NCBI RefSeq assembly: GCF_900112355.1
Contig: NZ_FOLM01000005.1
Coordinates: 1 to 64,000 of the forward strand
DNA: 64,000 nucleotides
Direction: 5' to 3'
DNA from: Streptomyces aidingensis
GTDB lineage: Bacteria > Actinomycetota > Actinomycetes > Streptomycetales > Streptomycetaceae
The notes under the pieces were generated by a model that saw nothing but the letters and a program-made list of their open reading frames with translations, searched no databases and had not been told where the DNA came from. Of the stretch, positions 34,574 to 45,129 are shown one piece after another. The translations under genes and the position numbers were made by a program. Every line of letters starts with the position of its first letter. The stretch's first letter is position 1.

Positions 34574-34583
34574 GCATAATCGC
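34574..34583 (+). promoter_or_regulatory. GCATAATCGC element before copy 3
   Basis: The 10-bp GCATAATCGC is identical to that at 32299-32308 before copy 1, and both lie 40-60 bp upstream of the starts. CATAAT would make a reasonable -10 box. No matching -35 was found. Confidence 0.45.
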
Positions 34584-34621
34584 GGCGAACGTGCGGAGGG
34601 GCGTGGAAGGGGGAGCCCGAA

Positions 34622-35500
34622 GTGACCACAGGACCCGGTTGCGCCGAGTGCGGGACGGCGGCGGGACCACAGGGCTGGCCCGACTGCGACTGCGTGACCC
34701 GCCCCCTGCCCCGCATCTTCGTCACCACCGACGCCGTGGCCGACCCGGAGCGGACCGGGGCCGCGACAGCCGATCTGGAACTCTTCGAACACCGCACGGA
34801 CGGCGCCCTGGTCCTGCTGGACCGCCCGCCGCGCCCGGCCCACGCCGCACCGCGCAGCCCCGCCCTGATCGCGGGCGTGGTCGGCGGCGCGGTGGCCGTG
34901 CTGGCCGGCTGCACCGCACTGCTGGTCGCCATGCTCGGCGGCGCCACCGGCGGCGGCCCCGAGACCGAGGACCGCGGCAAGCCCACCCTGGCCCTGCCCG
35001 ACGGCGGGCTCGCCGACCCGGAGGACGAGGAAACCGCACCCGCCCGGGAGACCACGGAGGAGACCGCCGAGGATTCCGCCGGGCCCTCGCCCGCGGAGCC
35101 GGCGGAGAGCGAACCGCCGCCGTCCGGGGAGACCGCCCCGGCACCCTCCCCGGACCCGGCCACCACCCGTCCCGGCCCCGGCCCCAGCCCAGGGCCGACC
35201 CCGGAGACCACCCCGGAACCCGCTCCCGAACCGACGCCCGAGACCACGCCCGAGCCCGAGTCCACCGCCCCCGCACCCGTGCTGAGCAGGGGCGACACCG
35301 GCCCGGAGGTCGAGGAACTCCAGCACCGCCTGCGCCAGATCCCCAACATCTACGACGGCGGCATCACCGGCGTCTACGACAGCGACACCCGGGCAGCGGT
35401 GATCAAGTTCCAGAACTGGTACGGCGTGCACGGCGACGACAAGGGCGTTTACGGCCCCCGCACCCGGGCCCGTCTCGGCGAACACTCCACCTACCCGTAA
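34622..35500 (+). CDS. Zinc-ribbon/TM/peptidoglycan-binding protein, copy 3
   Basis: The 292-residue paralogue starts at GTG. Ribbon CAECGTAAG...CDC, then RIFVTTDAV, a basic run, hydrophobic VAVLAGCTALLVAMLGG, a Pro/Glu/Thr linker, and PG_binding_1 (GDTGPEVEELQHRLRQIPNIYDGGITGVYDSDTRAAVIKFQNWYG...GVYGPRTRARLGE). The TM segment here reads LAGC, a good lipobox, at a position shared with the other two copies (VMGC). RnpB follows on the opposite strand. Confidence 0.88.
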   Translation: MTTGPGCAECGTAAGPQGWPDCDCVTRPLPRIFVTTDAVADPERTGAATADLELFEHRTDGALVLLDRPPRPAHAAPRSPALIAGVVGGAVAVLAGCTALLVAMLGGATGGGPETEDRGKPTLALPDGGLADPEDEETAPARETTEETAEDSAGPSPAEPAESEPPPSGETAPAPSPDPATTRPGPGPSPGPTPETTPEPAPEPTPETTPEPESTAPAPVLSRGDTGPEVEELQHRLRQIPNIYDGGITGVYDSDTRAAVIKFQNWYGVHGDDKGVYGPRTRARLGEHSTYP

Positions 35501-35535
35501 GCCCCGGCCGCCGCCGCGGCGGCGGGCATCCGGCA

Positions 35536-35949
35536 GCGCAGACGAGCCGGGCTGTACGCCGGGTTCTGTGCCTCGGGGCCTCGCGGCCGGCCGAGGCGGC
35601 GGCCATCCATCTAGGGCTGCCGTTGCCGGCAGCCTCCAGCGGTCTACCCGCGGACTCGGGCGGGCCGCCCTCGAACGTCCGCGCAGGGCCGTCGGCCGAC
35701 GGCCCCTCTTGACCTTGCTCCGGGTGAGGTTTACCGAGCCGCCCAGGTCACCCTGGGCGCTGGTGGTCTCTTACACCACCGTTTCACCCTTACCGGGAGT
35801 CCTGACGGACCCCGGCGGTCTGTTTTCTGTGGCACTGTCTCGCGGGTCACCCCGGGTGGCCGTTAGCCACCACCCTGCCCTGCGGAGCCCGGACGTTCCT
35901 CGGCGGGACCATACGTCCCGACGCGACCGCCCGCCCGGCTCGTCTGCGC
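35536..35949 (-). ncRNA. rnpB: RNase P RNA (type A)
   Basis: The two ends form a 17-bp P1 helix (GCGCAGACGAGCCGGGC with its complement). On the minus strand the 5' region has GAGGAACGTCCGGGCTCC, the conserved P4/CR-I segment, and the 3' end has ACAGAACCCGGCGTAC, the matching conserved 3' block. The length of about 414 nt fits actinobacterial RNase P RNA, which cleaves 5' leaders from tRNA precursors. It is flanked by the peptidoglycan-binding genes and yaaA. Confidence 0.96.
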
Positions 35950-36061
35950 TCCCCATGGTACCGGCCGGGGCGGGGGCACGGCCCGGCGTAGGGTGCTGGG
36001 GCCGCAGAAGGCGAAGAGAAGGCGCCGAGAAGGCATCGAGAAGGCGAAGGAGTGGGCGAGA

Positions 36062-36853
36062 GTGCTGGTGCTGCTGCCGCCGTCCGAGGGCAAGGCCGAA
36101 CCGGACGGCGGTGCGCCGCTGGACCTGGCCGCCCTCTCCCTGCCCGGGCTGACCGCGGCCCGCGCGGCCGTGCTCAACGAGCTGACCGGGCTCTGCTCGG
36201 CGGACGGAACCAAGGCCCGCGAGGTGCTCGGCCTGAGCGAGCGGCAGGCCGCCGAGGTCCGCAGGAACGCCGCGCTGCGCACCGCCCCGGCCCTGCCCGC
36301 CGCCCGGCTGTACACCGGCGTCCTCTACGACGCGCTGGGCCTGGCCTCGCTGCCGCCGGCGGCCCGGGGCCGGGCCGAGCGCTCGCTGCTGGTCTTCTCC
36401 GGCCTGTGGGGCGCGCTGCGGATCACCGACCGGGTGCCCGCCTACCGCTGCTCCGGCGGGGTGCGGCTGCCCGCCCTGGGCGGGCTGGCCGGGCACTGGC
36501 GCGGCCCGCTGGGCGCCGTGCTGCCGGCCGAGGCGGGCGACGGGCTGGTGCTGGATCTGCGCTCGTCGGCGTATGCGGCGATGTGGAAACCCGCCGCGCG
36601 CGGCGACCTGGCGCGGCGCACGGTCACCGTGCGGGTGCTCCACTCCCGCCTGGTGGACGGGGTGGAACGGCGCAGTGTGGTCAGCCACTTCAACAAGGCC
36701 ACCAAGGGCCGGATCGTGCGCTCGCTGCTGACGGCCGGGGTCCCCGATCCGGCGACCCCGGCGGAACTGGCCGGCACCCTGCGCGACCTCGGCCACCGGG
36801 TCGAGGGCGGAGACCGCCCGGGTCGCCTGGACGTGATCGTCAGCGAGCTGTAG
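36062..36853 (+). CDS. yaaA: Peroxide stress protein YaaA family
   Basis: The 263-residue protein begins VLVLLPPSEGKAE, has the YTGVLYDAL and SGLWGALRITDRVPAYR segments, and ends with the conserved SHFNKATKGRIVRSLL motif, the hallmark DNA-binding region of YaaA (DUF328). YaaA limits intracellular iron and DNA damage under peroxide stress in E. coli. GTG start with AAGGAG 10 nt upstream. It lies opposite to the RNase H operon. Confidence 0.93.
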   Translation: MLVLLPPSEGKAEPDGGAPLDLAALSLPGLTAARAAVLNELTGLCSADGTKAREVLGLSERQAAEVRRNAALRTAPALPAARLYTGVLYDALGLASLPPAARGRAERSLLVFSGLWGALRITDRVPAYRCSGGVRLPALGGLAGHWRGPLGAVLPAEAGDGLVLDLRSSAYAAMWKPAARGDLARRTVTVRVLHSRLVDGVERRSVVSHFNKATKGRIVRSLLTAGVPDPATPAELAGTLRDLGHRVEGGDRPGRLDVIVSEL

Positions 36854-38098
36854 CTACGCCACCCGGCCGCCGGGGCGGCGCAGATGGGAGGTGTCGTTGA
36901 ACAGCCGGACACTGGCATTGCCGTCCGGGAAGTAGGCGACGGCCGAGAGGGACGCCGCGGCCAGCTCCATCCGGTACAGCGCCTCCGGCGGCGCGCCCAG
37001 CGCCAGCCGGACCAGCGTCTTGATCGGCGTCACATGGGTGACCAGCAGCACCGTCATGCTGCCGTGCCGGGCCAGGATGCGGTCCCGGGCCGCGCTCACC
37101 CGGCGGGCCACCGTGGCGAAGCTCTCCCCGCCGGTCGGCCTGGCCTTCGGGGACGCCAGCCAGGCGGCCAGGTCCTCCGGGTAGCGGGCCCGCACCTCCT
37201 CGAAGGTCAGCCCGTCCCAGGCACCGAAGTCGGTCTCCCGCAGGCCGTTGTCGATCCGCACCGGCAGCCCGAGCCGGTCGCCGATGGTCTCCGCGGTCTG
37301 CACGCAGCGCTTGAGCGGGGAGCTGAGCACCGCCTGGACGGTGCCCCGGGCGGCCAGCGCCCCGGCGGCCAGCTCGGCCTGCCGCCGGCCGGCCTCGGAC
37401 AGCCCGGGGTCGGTGCCGCCACTGCCGGAGAACCGCTTCTGCGGGGTGAGTTCCGTCTCCCCGTGCCGCAGCAGCACAAAGGTGGCGGGCGTGCTGAGCA
37501 CCGCCCAGCCCATCGGCGGCGGCGTCGCCGCGGGCGCCGCTTCCCGGTTCCGTTCCGGCTCCGTCTCCGGCGCGGGTTCCGGCTCCGGGGCCGCCACCGG
37601 GGCCGCCGCCGGCTCGCCTTCCGGGGCCAGGGCGGCCGGCGGGGCCTTGGGGCGCCACTCCTGGCCGCGCCGCCCCGCGTCCATCGCCTCGTTGGCCAGC
37701 CGGTCCGCATGCTTGTTCCGCTCCCGCGGAATCCACTCGTAGCGGACCGTGCCCCCCGGACGGACGGCCCGCGCCTCCGCCACCAGCGGCCGGATGTCGG
37801 GATGCCTGACCTTCCAGCGCCCGGACATCTGCTCCACCACCAGCTTGGAGTCCATCCGCACGCGGATCCCGGCCCGCGGGTCCAGCTCGTGCGCCGCCCG
37901 CAGACCGGCGATCAGCCCCCGGTACTCGGCCACATTGTTGGTGGCCCGGCCCAGGAACCCGGCGGTCTCGGCCAGCACCCGCCCGGTGGCCGCGTCCCGC
38001 ACCACCGCGCCGTACCCGGCCGGGCCCGGATTGCCCCGGGAACCGCCGTCCGCCTCGACGATCAGTTCGTGCTGTGCGCCGCCGGCCGCCGGACTCAC
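36854..38098 (-). CDS. Bifunctional RNase HI / acid phosphatase (histidine phosphatase)
   Basis: The 414-residue fusion has an N-terminal RNase HI domain (DGGSRGNPGPAGYG with D17; NNVAEYRGLIAGL with Glu; VRMDSKLVVEQMSG) that cleaves RNA in RNA-DNA hybrids. A Pro/Ala-rich linker joins it to a histidine-phosphatase domain (LLRHGETELTPQKRFSG, phospho-His in RHGE; second His in LLVTHVTPIK). The same fusion is known in mycobacteria (Rv2228c), where the C-terminal half has alpha-ribazole/acid phosphatase activity. The GTG start overlaps the zinc-ribbon gene's stop (GTGA). Confidence 0.95.
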   Translation of the reverse strand: MSPAAGGAQHELIVEADGGSRGNPGPAGYGAVVRDAATGRVLAETAGFLGRATNNVAEYRGLIAGLRAAHELDPRAGIRVRMDSKLVVEQMSGRWKVRHPDIRPLVAEARAVRPGGTVRYEWIPRERNKHADRLANEAMDAGRRGQEWRPKAPPAALAPEGEPAAAPVAAPEPEPAPETEPERNREAAPAATPPPMGWAVLSTPATFVLLRHGETELTPQKRFSGSGGTDPGLSEAGRRQAELAAGALAARGTVQAVLSSPLKRCVQTAETIGDRLGLPVRIDNGLRETDFGAWDGLTFEEVRARYPEDLAAWLASPKARPTGGESFATVARRVSAARDRILARHGSMTVLLVTHVTPIKTLVRLALGAPPEALYRMELAAASLSAVAYFPDGNASVRLFNDTSHLRRPGGRVA

Positions 38099-38838
38099 AG
38101 ACCCGACTCCGGCGTGCGCACCAGGATGCGGCTGCAGTTGCCGCACCGCAGCACGCTGTCGGCCGGCGCCTGCCGCACCTCGTTCAGCTCGGTGAGCGCC
38201 AGCTCCTGGCGGCAGCCCTCGCACCGCTTCTGGTGCAGCCGGGCCGCGCCCACCCCGCCGTACTGGCCGCGCAGCCGGTCGTAGAGCTTCAGCAGCGGGT
38301 CGGGGATGCCGGCGGCGGCCTCGGCGCGCCGGGCGCGCACCTGCTCCGCCTCCGCGTCGATCTCGCGCAGCGCGGCATCGCGGCGGCCCACCGCCTCGGT
38401 CAGCTTGTCCTCCAGGGCGGCCACCGCGGCGCCCAGTTCCTTGGCGCGCTCGGCCGCGGCCTCGTTGCGCTCCATGATCTCCAGGACCACGGTCTCCAGA
38501 TCGTCCTGGCGGCGGCCCAGCGACACCAGCTCGCTCTGCAGGTTCTCCAGGTCCTTGGGGCTGGTGATCTCCCCGGAGTCCAGGCGGCGCTGGTTGCGGG
38601 CGGCCCGCGCCCGCACCTGGTCCACGTCCTGCTCGGCCTTGGTCTGCTCGCGCGCGGTGTCGCTCTCCTCGGTCTGGGCGGCCACCAGCAGATCGCGCTG
38701 CTGGCCGATCTCGGACTCCAGGGTGCGGATCTCGGCGTGCTCGGGCAGATTGGCGCGCCGGTGGTCGAGCTGGGTGAGCCGGACGTCGAGGTCCTGGACG
38801 TCCAGCAGGCGGATCTGATCGGCGGGCGCGGCGTTCAG
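38095..38838 (-). CDS. C4-type zinc ribbon coiled-coil protein
   Basis: The 247-residue protein has a long antiparallel coiled coil (DQIRLLDVQDLDVRLTQLDH... NLPEHAEIRTLESEIGQQR... QRRLDSGEITSPKDLENLQSEL) and a C-terminal zinc ribbon with CEGC and CGNC pairs. It matches the Rv2229c-type family, found between Nif3 and RNase H genes. The start is read as CTG (LNAAPADQ) overlapping the Nif3 stop in CTGA; TGGAG lies 7 nt upstream and no in-frame ATG, GTG or TTG is nearby. The molecular function is unknown, possibly nucleic-acid binding. Confidence 0.88.
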   Translation of the reverse strand: MNAAPADQIRLLDVQDLDVRLTQLDHRRANLPEHAEIRTLESEIGQQRDLLVAAQTEESDTAREQTKAEQDVDQVRARAARNQRRLDSGEITSPKDLENLQSELVSLGRRQDDLETVVLEIMERNEAAAERAKELGAAVAALEDKLTEAVGRRDAALREIDAEAEQVRARRAEAAAGIPDPLLKLYDRLRGQYGGVGAARLHQKRCEGCRQELALTELNEVRQAPADSVLRCGNCSRILVRTPESGL

Positions 38839-39749
38839 TTGGGGGCTCCAAAGGGGGCGAGAGGTGGGGTGGGGGACATGGCGGGGGCCGAGTCCGCGTG
38901 CGCGGTCCAGGGGTCGGTCACCTGGTGCGAGACATGGGTGCGGAGCTGCCAGCCATGGCGGTCGGAGACGGCGTCGAGCTGTGCGGCGGCCTGCTCGCAC
39001 CAGGGCCATTCGGTGGCCCAGTGCGCGGCGTCCAGCAGCGCGGGACCGCTCTCCCCGCCGCCGGCCGGGGCCGGGGCGTCGAAGACGGCCGCCTCCCGGG
39101 CCTCGGAGGCCGGATGGTGGCGCAGATCGGCGGTGAGATAGGCGTCCACCCCGGCCGCGCGCACCGCGGGGAACAGGCTGTCGCCCGAGCCGCCGCACAC
39201 CGCCACGCTGCGGACCGGCCGCTGCGGGTCGCCGGCGGCGCGGATGCCCTGCGCGGTGGCGGGCAGCCGGGCGGCGGCCAGCCGGACCAGCCCGGCCAGC
39301 GGCAGCGGCGCCGCCGGGACGCAGATCCGGCCCAGGCCGCGGCGGCCGGCCGGGTCGTCGGGGTCGGGCACCAGCGGGCCGGTGACGCGCAGATCGAGCG
39401 CGCCCGCCAGGGCGTCGGAGACGCCGGGGTCGGCGCGGTCGGCGTTGGTGTGCGCGACATAGAGCGCGATGCCGTGCCGGATCAGGGTGTGCACCACCCG
39501 GCCCTTGAAGCCGTCGGCCGCCACGCTGGTGGTGCCGCGCAGATAGAGCGGGTGGTGGGTGACCAGGAGCTGGGCGCCGCGGGACACGGCCTCGTCGGCG
39601 ATCCGCTGCACCGGGTCGACGGCGAACAGCACCCGCTCGACCGGCTCGGCCGGATCCCCGCAGACCAGCCCGACGGCATCCCAGTCCTCGGCCCGCTCGC
39701 GGGGCCAGAGACCGTCCAGCGCGCTGATGACTTCCGAAAGTACGGGCAC
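38835..39749 (-). CDS. Nif3-like dinuclear metal centre protein
   Basis: The 304-residue protein has the NIF3/GTP-cyclohydrolase-I-type-2 metal-binding residues: VTHHPLYLRG (two His), YVAHTNADRADPGVSDAL (His, Asp) and late LDAAHWATEWP (His and Glu). It is a hexameric protein with a two-metal site; its activity is not established. GTG start with TAGCCT 6 nt upstream, so leaderless. It is the first gene of the Nif3 - zinc ribbon - RNase H operon, with all stops and starts overlapping. Confidence 0.93.
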   Translation of the reverse strand: MPVLSEVISALDGLWPRERAEDWDAVGLVCGDPAEPVERVLFAVDPVQRIADEAVSRGAQLLVTHHPLYLRGTTSVAADGFKGRVVHTLIRHGIALYVAHTNADRADPGVSDALAGALDLRVTGPLVPDPDDPAGRRGLGRICVPAAPLPLAGLVRLAAARLPATAQGIRAAGDPQRPVRSVAVCGGSGDSLFPAVRAAGVDAYLTADLRHHPASEAREAAVFDAPAPAGGGESGPALLDAAHWATEWPWCEQAAAQLDAVSDRHGWQLRTHVSHQVTDPWTAHADSAPAMSPTPPLAPFGAPN

Positions 39750-39755
39750 GCGCTC

Positions 39756-39761
39756 AGGCTA
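39756..39761 (-). promoter_or_regulatory. -10 box for leaderless Nif3 operon
   Basis: TAGCCT ends 6 nt before the GTG at 39749 on the minus strand; no ribosome site is present. Confidence 0.5.
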
Positions 39762-39897
39762 CCGCTCCGCGGCCGGCCGGCCTCCCCCCGGCGGAGACCC
39801 GGCCGCCAACGCCGGGGCGGGCGGAGCACAATCGAATGGTCCGTCGCCGGGGAATGGGGCATCCGTCACTCTTAACGGTGAAGCGTACGGACCCGAG

Positions 39898-39926
39898 TTG
39901 TCCGGTTCACCGTGCGAATCTAACGT
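39898..39926 (+). promoter_or_regulatory. Promoter with leaderless start, TTGTCC-N17-TAACGT
   Basis: TTGTCC at 39898-39903 and TAACGT at 39921-39926 are separated by 17 nt, close to the vegetative (HrdB) consensus. The ATG follows 8 nt later. Confidence 0.75.
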
Positions 39927-39934
39927 CATGCCCC

Positions 39935-42158
<2,224 letters not shown>

Positions 42159-42342
42159 GGGGTGAAGACATGTCCGGCCCGGTGTGGAGCAACATCACGG
42201 CGGCATCACAAGCGTGTCGCCTGGGCAACAGTCACGGCTACCGCGCGTACCCACCGGGAAGTTCGTCCGTACGATGGGCCCGCCCGGCCCAGACAGATCA
42301 GAGCATGACAGTCCGAATCACGATACCGACGAAGGAACTGAT

Positions 42343-43194
42343 GTGAACAACCGCTCGCTCACCCGAGGCGATGCAGCAGTAATCGGAGCAGCGGTGCTGC
42401 TGTTCATCGCCTCGTTCCTCACGCTCCGCGAAGTGGACGCCGGCGACTTCGGTGGCCAGGACTGGAACGGCTGGTCCTCCGACTGGTTCCCCGTCCTTCC
42501 GTCCGTCTTCCTCGCCGGGATCATCGGCGCGGCCCTGATCGTGATGTCCCGGTTCGTGCCGCCGCCCGTGCAGGCCAAGGAGTACCTCGGCCTGCGCCTC
42601 GACCAGTGGGGCGTGGCGCTCTCGGTGACCTCCTTCTGGGCCGCCTTCTGGACCTTGATCGGCGCTCCGGACGGAGTGGACAACGGCGCCGGCATGATTC
42701 TGGGCTTCATCGCCGCCCTGCTGCTGGCCGCTGCCGCCGCTGCCACCCCGATGATTCCGGCGCTGAAGCAGCCGCTGCTGACCGCGGGCTCCTCGTCGCC
42801 GCAGCCGCAGGCTCCGTACGGTCAGCAGCCGCCCGCTCAGCCGCAGCCGGGCTACGGCTACCCCGGTCCGGGGACGGGGGCGCCGGACCCGAACGCCTCC
42901 GCGCCGACCCAGTTCGCCGGCCAGCCGGCCCATCAGCAGTTCGGCCAGCAGCCGCCGGCCCAGCCGCAGCCCGCCGCCGCGGCCTCGGCGGACCCGAACT
43001 TCCAGCCGTTCTGGTTCGCGGTGCCGGCCGCCCGGCCGCTGTACGGGGAGGACGGCTCGCCCTCGCCGATCGCCGAACTGACCCCGGGCACCTGGTACCT
43101 GGCGGTGGAGCAGCGCGGTCAGACGCTGGTCGCCCAGACCCAGGACGGCCGCCGCGGCGTTCTCCAGGACACCTCCAACATCCAGCGCGGCTGA
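42343..43194 (+). CDS. Four-TM membrane protein with Pro/Gln tail and C-terminal domain
   Basis: The GTG start has AAGGAA about 6 nt upstream. The 283-residue protein has four helices in the first 150 residues (VIGAAVLLFIASFLTL, FPVLPSVFLAGIIGAALIVM, WGVALSVTSFWAAFWTLIG, LGFIAALLLAAAAAATPMI), then a PQ/PAQP-rich cytoplasmic tail (QPPAQPQPGYGYPGPG), and a small C-terminal beta-rich domain (AELTPGTWYLAVEQRGQTLVAQTQDGRRGVL). This is a DUF5336-like layout, common in actinobacteria with no defined function. It is convergent with the toroid gene. Confidence 0.82.
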   Translation: MNNRSLTRGDAAVIGAAVLLFIASFLTLREVDAGDFGGQDWNGWSSDWFPVLPSVFLAGIIGAALIVMSRFVPPPVQAKEYLGLRLDQWGVALSVTSFWAAFWTLIGAPDGVDNGAGMILGFIAALLLAAAAAATPMIPALKQPLLTAGSSSPQPQAPYGQQPPAQPQPGYGYPGPGTGAPDPNASAPTQFAGQPAHQQFGQQPPAQPQPAAAASADPNFQPFWFAVPAARPLYGEDGSPSPIAELTPGTWYLAVEQRGQTLVAQTQDGRRGVLQDTSNIQRG

Positions 43195-43220
43195 GCCGCC
43201 GCACACCCACCGGCGGCCGT

Positions 43221-43273
43221 GGGGCCGTGGGGCCGTGGCCGGACCATCGGTCCGGACCGCGCCCCACGGCCCC
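43221..43273. terminator. Nested bidirectional terminator
   Basis: Outer 13-bp arms (43221-43233 with 43261-43273) enclose a 7-bp hairpin (CCGGACC-ATC-GGTCCGG, 43239-43255), followed on the plus strand by CTTTCC. It lies between two convergent genes. Confidence 0.7.
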
Positions 43274-43281
43274 TTTCCGGT

Positions 43282-44373
43282 TCAGTGGGCGCGGTGACCG
43301 GCGGGGTCGCAGCAGTCGGGGGAGAGGCCGGTGGGGAGGTCCTGGCCGCCGAAGACCTGGCAGGTGGCGGGGTCGCCGGTGAGCGCGGCGACCGCCAGCA
43401 GCACGGAGCCCGCCGTCCAGGAGGTCTGTTCCTCCGGCCAGACGGCCTGGTCGGCGTAGACATAGCCGGTCCAGTACAGGCCGTTGCCGGCGCGCAGATG
43501 CCGGATCCAGCGCAGGATCTCGGTGGCCCGCCGGGTGTCGCCCGCCGCCCAGAGGGCGAGCGCGAGTTCGGCGCTCTCCCCGCCCGTGACCCAGGGGTTG
43601 GGCAGGACGCAGCGCACGCCCAGGCCCGGGACCACGAACTCGTCCCAGCGCCCGGCGAGCCGGGCCAGCGCCTCCGGCCCGCGCACCGCGCCGCCGAGCA
43701 CCGGGTAGTACCAGTCCATGGAGTAGCGGGATTTGTCCAGGAAGCGCTCGGGGTGGACACGGATCGCATGGCCCAGCCGGCCGGCCGCCAGTTCCCAGTC
43801 CGGCTGCGGCTCCCCCCGCAGGTCCGCCAGCCGCAGGGCGCAGCGCAGGGCCTGGTAGACCGAGGAGGAGCCGGTGAGCAGGGCGGCGGGCACCGCCGTT
43901 CCGTCGGGCTCCCGGCGCCAGCCGATCTCGCCGCCCGGCTGCTGGAGCCGCAGCACGAAGCCGATCGCCCGGCTGACCACGGGCCACATCCGGCTGCGGA
44001 ACACCTCGTCGCCGGTGGCCAGATAGTGGTGCAGCACGCCGACCGCCGCATAGGCGCAGAAGTTGGACTCCTTGCCGTGGTCCGCGGGGCGGGTGGCATC
44101 GCCGTCGGCGTAGGCGGCGTACCAGGAGCCGTCCGGGTTCTGGTGGTCGGCGAGCCACTGGTATGCGGCGGCGGCGCGGGTGTGCTCGCCCGCGGTGTCC
44201 AGGGCCATGGCGGCCTCCACATGGTCCCAGGGGTCCAGGTGGTGGCCCCGGAACCAGGGGATGGCGCCGTCCTCGCGCTGCAGGGCGGCGATGCCGGCCA
44301 CGGTCCGGGCGGCCTGCTCGGCGGTGAGCACGCCGGGCAGGGCCAGGCGTGCGGTGTGTTCCGGGACGGTCAC
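43282..44373 (-). CDS. Alpha/alpha-toroid prenyltransferase-like protein
   Basis: The 363-residue protein has repeated helical hairpins with DGAIPWFRGHHLDPWDHVEAAMAL, NPDGSWYAAYADGDATRP, PGGEIGWRREPDG and SELALALWAAGD, an alpha/alpha barrel as in prenyltransferase/squalene-cyclase repeats and glucoamylase-like folds. No DDxD or VSDCTAE-type cyclase acid motif is seen, so it may be a glycoside or binding protein rather than a cyclase. The GTG start overlaps the methyltransferase stop (GTGA). It is the third gene of the GT4 operon. Confidence 0.82.
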   Translation of the reverse strand: MTVPEHTARLALPGVLTAEQAARTVAGIAALQREDGAIPWFRGHHLDPWDHVEAAMALDTAGEHTRAAAAYQWLADHQNPDGSWYAAYADGDATRPADHGKESNFCAYAAVGVLHHYLATGDEVFRSRMWPVVSRAIGFVLRLQQPGGEIGWRREPDGTAVPAALLTGSSSVYQALRCALRLADLRGEPQPDWELAAGRLGHAIRVHPERFLDKSRYSMDWYYPVLGGAVRGPEALARLAGRWDEFVVPGLGVRCVLPNPWVTGGESAELALALWAAGDTRRATEILRWIRHLRAGNGLYWTGYVYADQAVWPEEQTSWTAGSVLLAVAALTGDPATCQVFGGQDLPTGLSPDCCDPAGHRAH

Positions 44374-45125
44374 GCCGGCTCCGCGTCACCCGCCGCCGCC
44401 ACCGGCGCCGCGCGGTGGGGTTTGGTGGCGTAGGCCACGAAGCTCTTGCCCAGCAGCGGGTCCAGTGCCTGCTCGGCGGCCCGGGTGAGCAGCGGTTTCT
44501 TCATGATGTCCCAGACCAGCAGGCGATGGTAGGCGCGTACCGGCAGGGCCTTGTCGTTGTCCACGCCGAAGGCGCACTTGAGCCACCAGTAGGGCGCGTG
44601 CAGGGCGTGCGCGTGGTGGGTGCCGTAGGGCCGCAGCCCGGCCTCCCTGATCCGGGCGAGCAGTTCGCCGCCCCGGTAGATCCGGATGTGCCCGCCCTCC
44701 ACCTCGTGGTAGGCGTCCGAGAGCCACCAGCAGACCTTCTCGGGCCCGTACCGCGGCACGGTGACCGCGATCCGGCCGCCCGGCCGCAGCACCCGGGCCG
44801 CCTCGGCGATCAGGCCCTTGTCGTCGGGGACGTGCTCCATCACCTCGGAGAGGATGACCGCGTCGAAGTGGCCGTCGGGGTAGGGCAGGGCCAGGGCGTC
44901 GCCCACCACGGCCTCGGCGCTCGCTCCCGGCGGGACCTCGCCGCCCTCGGCCATGGCCGCGAACCACTTGCCGACCTCGGCGATCTCCCCGGCGTCCTGG
45001 TCCAGTGCGACCACCCGGGCGCCGCGCCGGTAGCACTCGAAGGCGTGCCGGCCGCCGCCGCAGCCCAGATCCAGGACCCGGTCGCCCGGGGCCAGCGGGA
45101 AGCGGGTGAAGTCCACGGTCAGCAC
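44370..45125 (-). CDS. Class I SAM-dependent methyltransferase
   Basis: The 251-residue protein has motif I RVLDLGCGGGRHAFECYRRG, the acidic D in VVALDQDAGEI, DALALPYPDGHFDAVILSEVMEH and a Gly-rich VLRPGGRIAVTVPRYGP, the UbiE/COQ5-type core. The C-terminal part (YWWLKCAFGVDNDKALPVRAYHRLLVWDIMKKPLLT) is a conserved actinobacterial extension. GTG start with GGAG 8 nt upstream; it follows the glycosyltransferase by 4 bp. The substrate is unknown, probably the GT product. Confidence 0.88.
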   Translation of the reverse strand: MLTVDFTRFPLAPGDRVLDLGCGGGRHAFECYRRGARVVALDQDAGEIAEVGKWFAAMAEGGEVPPGASAEAVVGDALALPYPDGHFDAVILSEVMEHVPDDKGLIAEAARVLRPGGRIAVTVPRYGPEKVCWWLSDAYHEVEGGHIRIYRGGELLARIREAGLRPYGTHHAHALHAPYWWLKCAFGVDNDKALPVRAYHRLLVWDIMKKPLLTRAAEQALDPLLGKSFVAYATKPHRAAPVAAAGDAEPA

Positions 45126-45129
45126 GCGG

